A DNA stretch of 64,000 bases from Hirundichthys speculiger (Eukaryota; Chordata; Actinopteri; Beloniformes; Exocoetidae), in the NCBI GenBank assembly GCA_018398805.1, contig JAGFBZ010000947.1, positions 579,001 through 643,000 on the forward strand, in the 5' to 3' direction. The notes beneath the pieces were generated by a model. It ran no database searches, had not been told where the DNA came from, and saw nothing but the letters and a program-made list of their open reading frames with translations. Both the position numbers and the translations under genes were made by a program. Of the stretch, positions 11,701 to 23,700 are shown in pieces (within the stretch, counting starts at the first letter, position 1; each line of letters starts with the position of its first letter).

Positions 11701-14700
11701 TAGAGCTTTAAGGTTTGTTACAAGTTGTAGAGCTTTAAGGTTTGTTTACAGGTTAGTAGAGCTTTATGGTTTGTTACAGGTTGTAGAGCTTTAAGGTTTG
11801 TACAGGTTGTTGTAGCGCTTTAAGGTTTGTTACAGGTTGTAGAGCTTTAAGGTTTGTTACAGGTTGTAGCGCTTTAAGGTTTGTTACAGGTTGTAGTTTA
11901 GCTTTAAGGTTTGTTACAGGTTGTAGCGCTTTAAGGTTTGTTACAGGTTGTAGCGCTTTAAGGTTGTTACAGGTTTAACGCTTTAAGGTTTGTTACAGGT
12001 TGTAGAACTTTAAGGTTTGTTTTTACAAGTTGTAGAGCTTTAAGGTTTGTTACAGGTTGTAGGTTTGTAGCTTTAAGGTTGTTACAGGTTGTTACAGGTT
12101 TAAGGTTTTTTACAGGTTAACGCTTTAAGGTTTGTTACAGGTTGTAGAGCTTTAAGGTTTGTTACAGGTTTGTAGCGCTTTTTAAGGTTTGTTACAGGTT
12201 TGTAGAGCTTTAAGGTTTGTTACAGGTTGTTTTTGTAGCGCTTTAAGGTTTGTTACAGGTTGTAGCGCTTTAAGGTTTGTTACAGGTTGTAGAGCTTTAA
12301 GGTTTGTTACAGGTTGTAGCGCTTTTAAGGTTTGTTACAGGTTGTTAGTTAGAGCTTTAAGGTTTGTTACAGGTTGTAGCGCTTTAAGGTTGTTACAGGT
12401 TGTAGCGCTTTAAGGTTTGTTTACAGGTTGTTAGCGCTTTAAGGTTTTTACAGTTAGAGCTTTTAAGGTTGTTACAGGTTGTAGAGGTTAAGGTTTGTTA
12501 CAGGTTGTAGAGCTTTAAGGTTTGTTACAGGTTGTAGAGCTTTAAGGTTTGGTTACAGGTTGTTGTTTAGAGCTTTAAGGTTTGTTACAGGTTGTAGAGC
12601 TTTAAGTTTGTTACAGGTTGTAGGCTTTAAGGTTTGTTACAAGGTTTGTAGAGCTTTAAGGTTGTGGCTTTAAGGTTGTTACAGGTTGTAGAGCTTTAAG
12701 GTTTGTTAAGGTTGTAGAGCTTTATGGTTTGTTTGTTACAGGTTGTAGAGCTTTAAGGTTTGGTTACAGGTTGTAGAGCTTTAGGTTTGTTAGGTTTGTA
12801 GAGCTTTAAGGTTTGTTACAGGTTTGTAGAGCTTTAAGGTTTGTTACAGGTTGTAGCGCTTTAAGGTTTGTTACAGGTTGTAAGGCTTTAAGGTTGTTAC
12901 AGGTTGTAACAGGTTTGGTTACAGGTTTAAGGTTTGTTACAGGTTGTAGCGCTTTAAGGTTGTTACAGGTTGTAGAGCTTTAAGGTTGTTACAGGTTGTA
13001 AGCGCTTTAAGGTTTGTTACAGGTTGTAGAGCTTTAAGGTTTGTTACAGGTTGTAGAGCTTTAAGGTTTGTTACAGGTTGTAGTGCTTAAGGTTTGTTAC
13101 AGGTTGTAGAGCTTTAAGGTTTGTTACAGGTTGTAGCGCTTTAAGGTTTGTTACAGGTTGTAGCGCTTTAAGGTTTGTTACAGGTTGTAGAGCTTTAAGG
13201 TTTGTTACAGGTTGTTAGAGCTTTAAGGTTTGTTAAAGGTTGTAGAGCTTTAAGGTTTGTTACAGGTTGTAGAGCTTTAAGGTTTGTTACAGGTTGTAGA
13301 GCTTTAAGGTTTGTTAAGGTTGTAGACTTTAGGTTGTTACAGGTTGTAAGCTTTAAGGTTTGTTACAGGTTGTAGAGCTTTAAGGTTTGTTACAGGTTGT
13401 AGAGCTTTAAGGTTTGTTACAGGTTGTAGAGCTTTAAGGTTTGTTACAGGTTGTAGAGCTTTAAGGTTTGTTACAGGTTGTAGAGCTTTAAGGTTTGTTA
13501 CAGGTTGTAGCGCTTTAAGGTTTGTTACAGGTTGTAGAGCTTTAAGGTTTGTTACAGGTTGTAGAGCTTTAAGGTTTGTTACAGGTTGTAGAGCTTTAAG
13601 GTTTGGTTAGGTTGTTTGTTGTAGCGCTTTAAGGTTTGTTACAGGTTGTAGAGCTTTAAGGTTTGTTACAGGTTGTAGCGCTTTAAGGTTTGTTACAGGT
13701 TGTAGCGCTTTAAGGTTTGTTACAGGTTGTAGAGCTTTAAGGTTTGTTACAGGTTGTAGCGCTTTAAGGTTTGTTACAGGTTGTAGAGCTTTAAGGTTTG
13801 TTACAGGTTGTAGCGCTTTAAGGTTTGTTACAGGTTGTAGAGCTTTAAGGTTTGTTACAGGTTGTAGCGCTTTAAGGTTTGTTACAGGTTGTAGCGCTTT
13901 AAGGTTTGTTACAGGTTGTAGAGCTTTAAGGTTTGTTACAGGTTGTAGCGCTTTAAGGTTTGTTACAGGTTGTAGCGCTTTAAGGTTTGTTACAGGTTGT
14001 AGAGCTTTAAGGTTTGTTACAGGTTGTAGAGCTTTAAGGTTTGTACAGGTTGTTAGGCTTTAAGGTTTGTTACAGGTTGTAGAGCTTTAAGGTTTTTAGT
14101 TGTAGCTTTAAGGTTTGTTACAGGTTGTAGCGCTTTAAGGTTGTTAGGTTAGGTTAAGGTTGTTACAGGTGTAGCTTTAAGGTTGGTTTGTTGCAGGTTT
14201 GGTTTGTTACAGGTTGTAGAGCTTTAAGGTTTGTTATAGGTTGTAGCGCTTTAAGGTTTGTTACAGGTTGTAGCGCCCTCTCTGGCAGCACGGCACCTTT
14301 CACATTGGTATATTTTTATTTATAAAGCAATTTTGGGTCTACTGCCCCACTACCTCAGTGAATACATTTCTAAAACTAATTGCAATTACGGCCTGCGTTA
14401 CAACGATTTTTATTTACTAAAAGTACCCAAAGCTAGCTTTGTGTTACGGAAACACAGTTTCCAGTACTCTGCTTCCTGGAACTCTCTGCAGAACACGCTG
14501 CACTTGAAAGACCTTATCGATCTTGGAACTTTTAAGAATTTTATTATAAACCTTGAAGCTGCTTCACACCAAAATTGCACTTGTTTTAACCGAAAACCTT
14601 TAATTTTATTATTTTTTATCATTTTATTGTATTTAATGCACAAGTGGATTTGTATGTTTGTGTTTATTTGTCATTGTCTCGTAACTGTTTTTGGCTGCTG

Positions 14701-17700
14701 TCTTGGCCAGGCTTCTCTTGGAAAAGAGGTCATTTTACCTCAACGGGACCGACCTGGTTAAATAAAGGGTTAATGATAAAAAAATAGAGAAGTTCAGGCC
14801 TGTGCAGAGATAACTGAGGCCTGCTGACAACAGTTAACATGACTGGGTTCCCCAACCTACTTTCACAGTTGGGCAACGTAAACAGTCTCAAACCTAGAGG
14901 TCATTTTTCATGCAGATATGAACACTGCAAACAAACCTGGAACTCGATATACATACATGTGTACATATAAAGTGAGACAGTTACCAATATTCCCAAGTAA
15001 AAGAATGTATTTATAGTCAAAAGGAATGATGACGGAGGCTTTATCAGATCTGCTGACAGATCAGCTAATATTGTGTGAACATGAAACGAACAAAATGAAA
15101 AATTATACAGTGTAAATTGTAGGGATGCGCGCGACTAGTCGTCTAAACGATTAACCGTCCGCCCACTTACTAGTCGGCACCAGAAATATTAGTCGTTTAA
15201 ACCAATTTGTGTTTTATTCATGTACAAGGCCGCTTAACTGTCATACAGCCTCCCGCCACTAGTCGGGGCTACAGAGCCGTCAGACAGCAGCCCCCTCTCC
15301 GCGGCAACGCTCGAGTAGACTGGAGTTTTAAAACGTCACAGTGGGAAGATAGTCTCACAAAACCAGCGCGGTTTGGCGGTACTTTAATCTAGAAAATGAA
15401 AACAAGGTAGTATGTAGACTGTGTCAGAAACAACTGGCATACAATCACTCGACTGGAGCAATGCGCAACCACATTCGACTCAAGCATTTGGATGTTAATC
15501 TGCACGAGACGACGGCTGCTGATGCTAGCGGTGCTAATGCTAGCGGTGCTAGCCACACTCAGGCCGATTTGACATTGTTTACCCGGAGACGTGTTCTCCC
15601 GTCCGGTCTGAGAGGATAACGCAGCTCATCACGATAATGACTTCATATTGAACTGCGCATAGAGTTTAATAATTCAGCAGCAATTTATCTTTTTTAGATG
15701 TTACATTATTTGTTAACTTTAAGTGAGTTTTTTCGGATGTGCAGGGTTTATATTCATACTGCACGGCGCAAAATGCTGCTCGTTTCGGTTGAAATGTAAT
15801 TATAATTTAGATGTTTTATTAACTTGAAAGTGAATTAAAGCTATAATTTTTGTCGGATAATCTGCAAGATTCAATGTGTCAGAGGCAATTTATTTATTTT
15901 GGTGGTTAACGTTTGACTGAGTTGCCTTCATGTTCACATTCATTCATACTGCACGGTGCAAAGTGTCTCGTACTTCAGCGGCATTTAAAATCCGACATGG
16001 TTGTTGAACATTGTGATTAAAGGCTTAAAGAACTCTTGTTACACACAATATTTTTTGGGACAATGTTTCAAATTCTGTTTCGATGTTTCAATAAATTGTG
16101 CTAAATTTTCTCTGTTTTCTGAGAGTTTTCCTTTTTTTTTAGACTAGTCGACTAGTCTTAATTAAAAATTTCGTTTAGTCGACAGGGAAATTAGTCGCCA
16201 GGAACATCCTTAGTAAATTGGTGGGCAACAACATATATGAAAATGACCTAATTAAGCTTTAACACTGATGAGCTATCTGAAATTTGTTTAATCTTCACTG
16301 ATTTCCTCTTTTTCAATGTGCTCCCAGGTATACTGGATATTGAGTTCATCACTTGAGGCAATTCAGTTCTTGGAGAAATTGAGCTAGAGCTTATTCTGCA
16401 TCGCTAGTAAGTCATGTGTGTTCCGGGATGATTTTGAGTCATTTTTTTTAGCCATTTCTCATCGATTCTGTTCGTTATTTGGCTGCTGAGAGTGAGATCT
16501 GGGCTTTTCTGTTTACGTTGGTGCCACTGTGACCTGAATTCAGATGGACAGATGGATTATTTCCTCTTACACTGTCACTTTAGTTTCTGGAGTAACGTCC
16601 TGAGAACAAGTTTGCCTGTGAAGTGAGTACAGAGCTGTACTGTACCTATGCTCCCTATAGATGATGTGATGAAGGCAAACTTCAGCAGGCTGACCACCTC
16701 ACACCACGGTGACCTCTGTCCTCCGGTCAGAATGGCCATCATGGAGCCAGAAATGATGAGGAGTGAGCAGCCTAGACAACACAATGATTTATTGTCAGAA
16801 AAAGGAATACCTCCTTCAGATTATATGTTGAAAACTGTTATAATAACACAGTAAAATGAAACAATGATGTGAAACTGAGAAACTGAAGACTTATGAGAAG
16901 ACAAACTGTAATATATCATAGTACTGTTGGTGATAGTTGTACCTAAATCTGATAAGGTGAGACTGAGGAAAGGAAGCCAGTAATGACAGGGGATCTGATC
17001 TCTGCACTGAGAATAAAACACACAAAAAAAGGAGAGAATGTAGAGCGATGTGATAAAATAAGCACATACTTGGAAAACCATTCACTTTATCAACAAATTT
17101 AACTCTTGTAATGTCCCAATTGTCATATGCCTTTAATCCTGAGGTTAAAAAAATGACCCCACCTGGTTTGACTGTTAATTTAAAGCATATAGTATAAATC
17201 ATCAATCAGTTCCAATTTACAGATTTAGTCTTACTTCAGTTCAACCTAACAACACAGTGTCTTTCCCTTACTTTTGGAATTTAGGGCCAATCAACCTTGT
17301 TTAAATGAGAGAATAACATGCTTTTGAGTGCATAATGTTTAATTTGGGGCCAGAGAGATATGATTGAAATGTCATGTGCTGTCAAGGATAACACTGTTAG
17401 GATTTAGAATTCTTAGTTAGAACTTTAAACTGTAGAGCTAAAACTTTACTGCCTGTGGGTTGGCTGTTTATATGAGGATGAGTTCTCAGAGTTGCTGCTT
17501 GACCTCCTGACCTGCTGTCTTCAAAGGACTATGCGATGGCATAGGTCAACGTATTTAGTTACACCCCCTTTCCTGGAGCAAACACACCACCTTTGTTTGG
17601 ACTGGACATCTGGACCTCCTAGACAAAGGGCCATTAAACTCAGAGGAACTAAGGACACGCCTTCTCTGGATCCTTAAAAGATGAACAGAAATAACTGGAA

Positions 17701-20700
17701 GGGTGCATTTTGTTCATGGCATCATCTCGGTGATGTTGTGAGCAGGGTGTACCATCGGCCGATTAAAATATTCTGCATGGCATAATAATTCTTTGGATAC
17801 ATGATTGTATTAAATTCTTGATTGATCTTTGCTTCTAGATTTGTCATTTAGGCACCAGATAAAAGAACACGGAGAGATAAACTTTCAACACCCACACTGT
17901 TAATCTCAGGGGGAAGGACAATCTGAAGCGTTGTCATTGATTATTGAAAAACTGTCCAATTTTTGTCAAGGTGGATTTGGTATCAATGAAGAGAACCTAA
18001 GTTATCACTGTTAAATTCAAAATGGCTGCAGGAGAACCAGGCCTAGATTTCATGCAGGAGGTGGGTTGAAGACAGGAAGTTGCCTTGGTGGAGAGGCACA
18101 TCTAGGTGTCATCCATTGTCCAATGGAACTAAAAGTTGAGTTTACAAAAAAGTATAGCCAAGAGGAAGTAACAGGGCAGAGTACTTTAGATCACTGGAAG
18201 TGACTGGAGATATCTGACATTTAAAAGTTTTAAGTTGAAGAAACTGATTGCAGCGAAAGATAAATGCACACATACATGTTGGCAGTCATCTAAGATTACC
18301 ACATCTCACAATGTATAATTTGCATTTGCTCAGTCTTGAGAACAATGTCCAGACTGGATGATGATGATGAGGAACCCTCTTGAATCGTAGGCTGCTAATC
18401 TGATGCAGCGACGTAGAACTGCGTAATCTGTAAGCACTGGCAGTAAACAACATGTGAAAATAAACTGCTTTGTTGTAGAGTTTGTGTACCAAAATGCTTT
18501 TTAAAAAAGCAGCAAAGGAGAAGAATGGTTAGGGAGAAGAGGCCAATGTCCGTATGGTTGTCTGAGGTGGTGAAAGTCCTGCTGCAGGGAAATTGCAGGC
18601 CTGACTTTAATAGTCCTTTCTGATTTCTCCCCTCTGATGAGGTGTGAGTACTTGGAGTACTAACCCTAACCTTAGCTCTAACCCTCACAACAAAGGCTCC
18701 ATCTGTTTTTTGTTGTGGGCTGATGGCTCCATGAAGCTCCTTCATGACTAGCTTAGCATTACCATCTGGTGGCCCGTTGACAACACTCAAAATAACAACT
18801 GAGAATTCCCTCAGCAGGTAGAAAGGCCAACATTTAATACATCAGGAATTACAGGTAAGCAGACTCAGTTCACCAGGTTTTATTGACGTAGACGGACAGA
18901 TGCTAGTGAAAACATGTTTCATGTCCAAAAGATTCTGCCTAGTGTATAGGCTCTTGCCGATTGTGCTAGCATAATTTTTGGCATAATCTGAGGAATTGAG
19001 CATCATTTTTGCCCTTTTTCCAAAAGTAGCACTGCTAGCATAATCCATATATTTTCTTGTCTTAATAGCACAATTTTAGAATAATTCAAGAAAACGAAGA
19101 TCTCAGCTACTAAAAACGATAAATTGCTATTAACAGTTGGTTCCACTCCTATTTTGTGATTGCTTTTTAGTTGTGTTGAGATACCGCGGGAATTCGATGA
19201 AATGAGATGAAAATTTGAGTGCAAAACCTTGCGCTAACTGTGTCACGCTCTGCTACACGCGATATTTAGCAAGCTATCCGCGGATAGTTATCCACCACAC
19301 TATCCAGGCTTTGTGCAACCTATTTCTGTTCGCTGGATAACTATCCGCTGGATAGCAGATTTATCCGCCGTATAGGCCTAACCACCGGATAAAGTTACCC
19401 AGGTGTTGAACAACCGGGCCCAGAACGTCAGGCCAGGGTTAATAAAATACATTTTCAAACTTGTCTTGTGAGTTTTGAAGTTTGTGCACAGAATAATTTT
19501 TTTTAAAAAGTAGCATAATTTTGAAAAGCGAGCATAATGGGCAAAAAAACGAGCACTGCCACTAGCATAATATGCTACTTTTACTAGCACAATCGGCAAA
19601 TGCCTACTGTCTCTCTTGCCGCTGAATACCCTCAGGGTGGAACTCTCCATGGGTGGGTTGTGAGGAATCACAATTAATGTTTGATCTCTTAACAAGCCGT
19701 TCTTAGTTAAGGATTTTATCACAAAGCATAATCTTGATTTTTATTCTTTTTTACTGAATCCTGGTTAGATAACAGCACCAGGTCTTCAAACTTCAACTCA
19801 ATGAATGTTTCCAGAATAAGCAGGAAATTTAGCAGAGTTGCTGCTGGATTTAAAGACTCATTTCAATGCAAAGTTAACGTGGTGATTTTGATTCATTTTA
19901 ACATCTGTGTGTTGTGCTGAAACACATTGAAAAAATCTTATTGCCTATATATCTCCAAGGTTCTCTGCGAGATTTATCAAATTCTCTGAACTGCTGCTGT
20001 TATCACAACAGAATTAAACCATGTTGCTGTTGATTTTTACATTCACACTGATAATCCCACATACAGAACTGACTGTTAATTCTGTGTTCTGTTTGAAACT
20101 TGAAACTGAGGCTGCATATTAACAAAGGACACACAACGGATCTGCTAACTAGCAAGGTCGTTGTTGTTTTTAATACCGTTGCAAAGGATGCTGGTCTCTC
20201 TGACTACTTCTGTATTTCTTTGAAATGTCAGTTTCTTTAGTTTTCTGAGGAAACGGTTATAAATTACCTTTTTTGTGGATGTCCTATCTACAGTCATGGA
20301 AAAAATTATTAGACCACCATTTTTTCATCACTTTCTTGTTCATTTTAATACCTGGTACCACTAAACGTCATCATGTGACTAAAACAGACAGAAAAGAAAA
20401 CACTGAATGCATAAAAGCAGTGTTTTTGGCAGTACAACGCCATAGCTATTGATGTAAAAACTTAAGTGATTTAGGTTATAATCAAGAAAACCATGGAAAA
20501 TGGTAAGATATCAGCTCTTAAATAAAACTCTTATGAGCAATCTTTGTGGTTATCGTTATGTTTGTCCAAACAAATGTACCTTTAGTTGTACCAGGCATTA
20601 AAATGAACAAGAAACTGAAGAAAACAAGGGTGGTCTAATAATTTTTTCCATGACGTATATCAGAGAGATGAACATCCCAGTCTGTTGACCTGCTTCTAGA

Positions 20701-23700
20701 TCATTTTAATCCCTAACTCTTCAAATTATTTACATTATGGCACCTGTAAAAGTAAAACTATTGTCTACAACAGAAAGCACCGTGAGGAAAAAGCCCAGCT
20801 GGTGCAAATCAGAAGGAAGAATGTAGGAGAGCTGGAAGAAACAAATCTACACATTTACTATGAAATCTTTCATGAAAATGTTCACACATTATTATAAAAA
20901 GGTTAGACACTGCTGGAATATCAACAACAATCCACCACTATCAGCTAACCAACCCCCCCCCCCAGCTTTCACTGCTGCATTGGACTTTTCCTCTAAATGC
21001 TCCACTTCAGCCGTCTGCTGATTGCTGATTATCTCCACCTGTGACTCTCTGTATTTAAGCTCCTCTCAGATGTTTCCCAGTGGCTAAAGTGTCTGTTGTC
21101 TCATTTGTAGTGATGGTGAGATGAAGCCTCGTGAAGCAGTGACACCACCTACTGGTCAGGTTTATAATCACATGACACCACCTACTGGTCAGGTTTATAA
21201 TCACAGCCAGCTGACTCTTAAAATGTGATGCATTGAATTTATGTATCAGTCATGGCTCTTGCGAATGACTGTGAATAACAAAATGTGTATGAGCAAATAA
21301 TTGGTCTACATAAATGATCAAGTGCATAAAATATTGTCTGAATGTAATCTCTGTTTAATGTTTCCCAAAGTAGTATCATAAGAACTGGGCAGACACGCGT
21401 CAAAAGGGTCGACGAGCCAGGAGTCGAACCCACAAAAACTACGTTACCTGTACGTGAGCCACCTGCCCTAACCACTGCACTACCAGAACAACAGAGTTCC
21501 TGCTGGCAGAGAACAGTAGAAATTGTTTGTGGAACTACGGAGGGAGTACAATCAATATGCTTTGGACAATGACAACCATTAAAGGGGTTATTTTATGTAT
21601 ATTTATTCAGAAATAGCAATATTTCCACAGTTTTTGGTTTTAACCAATTCCTTTTTTCTTTCTTTTCAATCTCTCCAGCCTTGGAGAACACCCTTTCACA
21701 TGGCACAGAGGATGCTGGGCTGCATAAAAATGTTTGTGCCATCATGTACAAACTATATACTGAACTACCACAAACTATATAAACGCTATCCAGAATCTAG
21801 TATCCAAGCTATCCAAACTCTATCCACACTCTGAACTGACCGCAACTCGCCTACAAACACCCACATTTCTAATGGAGCCTGTGGCGTTTATAAAGCTGTC
21901 AAACCCCATTTCTTGAGACAAGAAATGAACCACTTCCTGAAGCAGTCACGTGGTACAGCCAGGCGGTGAAGCTTCGGACGTCATCACTTTTGGCTCCTCC
22001 CCAAATGAAGCGACTCTTGATACGCGCTTCACGGACACGCCCCCTCATTTCTCGATACGCGCTTCGGGACTTCGCTTCACTCATAACATCACTACTCATT
22101 AGCCTTCCACCCTTTTCCAAGTGTCTCTGATCTAATCTTTCAACCTTGAGTTTGCCCGACCCTCCACTGATTTGTTTACTTTGTGTGGTGCCTGATTTTG
22201 GACCCTGAGGGTTTAAAGTTAAAAACAATCCTGAGCCTGAACTTTGTTCCGGGGTGCAGTGGATCCAACGCATACACATTTGAGGCAATTTGGCAAACAG
22301 CTTTTTGGCGTTGTGCTTAGTAATGTACAAGATGACCTTCAATTTAAATGTGAATTTTAGAAAGTAAAGGTTATTAAGATATAAGCGAAAACATGTGAAA
22401 CTCAGTCAAGCCAATTAATCTGATTCATTTAATAATCAGATTTTTCCAGATTTTTACCATAAGCCTTTGAACAAGACTGAAAAATACATTTCCAAAACAA
22501 ATAAAGTTTACTACATGTCCAGAATGAATGTGCTAGAGTTCCTATTGAGGATTTACATCTGTTACATGTTGGGACATCTGGACATTAGGGACTGAGGGGA
22601 GGGGTCCAGAGATAAAAACAGATTTACCACAGTCCCTGAGAAGGTTAAAAACACTGATAAAATCCTGTTTTAAAATCTCACTCTCACAATCCGCGGTATT
22701 GTTGGTTCCAACGTGAATCACCACATTTCTGGCGTGGGGATGGTCACTCAGGAGGACGGGGATCCGCTTGACCACGTCCAGGACCCCTGGAGTCCCCAAT
22801 AACCAGTGTGACGGGTGAAGACGGCTCGGATGGAAGAGGAGGAGGTGATGGCAGCTTAGAGTCTCGGTCGGGGGTGTTGCGGCGAGATGACGGCGGGTCG
22901 GTGGTCCCGTCACCCGGCGGCCGCTTGGAGCCCCGGCCCGGAGCACCACGGGAGGGCAGCAGCAGCAGGGTGCCGGACGGATCCACGGGTGGCTGAGAGT
23001 CCCGTACCTCGCCGGGACACGGACGACCCCCGGAGTTCCTGAGGAGCTGGCGTGATGCCGATGACGGTCCGGATTGAGGACGACCCATGACGCCATCAGA
23101 CGTCGGTGAGGAAGAGGTCGGACCGGATGGCCGGGGAGCCGCAGAGACACACAACCAGAGCTTCACCAAGCAGCGACAGGGCCTCGAACCGATTAGAGAG
23201 GCTGAGGTGAGGAGGGGTAACCGAGGAACCACCTCCGTCCAGAGCGGGTTCTGCCTCGGTGTTGAACTGGAGGGCGGCCGGTGGCTGGTGTCAGGATCCC
23301 AGGGGGGGCTGTATCCTGAAAGGAGCGAGGCGATGCAGAGCGACTGCTCGTGAGCTACATCCAGGATAGAGGTCAGCTGCTCGGATTTGGATTTAAGTTC
23401 ATCGGACAGCTTGCGAATGTGGCACCATGTTCCTTAGTTCTCAAAGAAAGGAGATGATGGTCAACTTCAGAAGGAGGATCACTGAGATCACACCCATATC
23501 CATGAATGAACAGCTACAAGTACCTGGGAGTAGGGCTGTAGCGATACACTAATCTCGTGATACGATACGATATTATATCGATATTTTTCTAACAATACAT
23601 TTACATCATTTTCTGAAAGATTTTAACAGGACAAAGTGATTTTGGTGACATCTTGTGAGTGATCCAATTTGTTTGAATTAACTGAACTGAAAGGTAGGTG

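Noticed and set aside
10757..14274. Possible CRISPR-like array (27-bp repeats)
   Set aside because: Units are directly adjacent with no unique spacers, and the DNA is vertebrate.
18658..18690. Telomere-like TAACCC motifs
   Set aside because: Two full units and degenerate remainder; too short to call an interstitial telomeric array.
21899..22342. 147-codon minus-strand ORF
   Set aside because: It crosses the border and target copy of the hAT element and matches no family.
22808..23353. Plus-strand ORFs in the G+C-rich block
   Set aside because: Shadows of the minus-strand LINE ORF1, which has recognisable GDS and GTN blocks.
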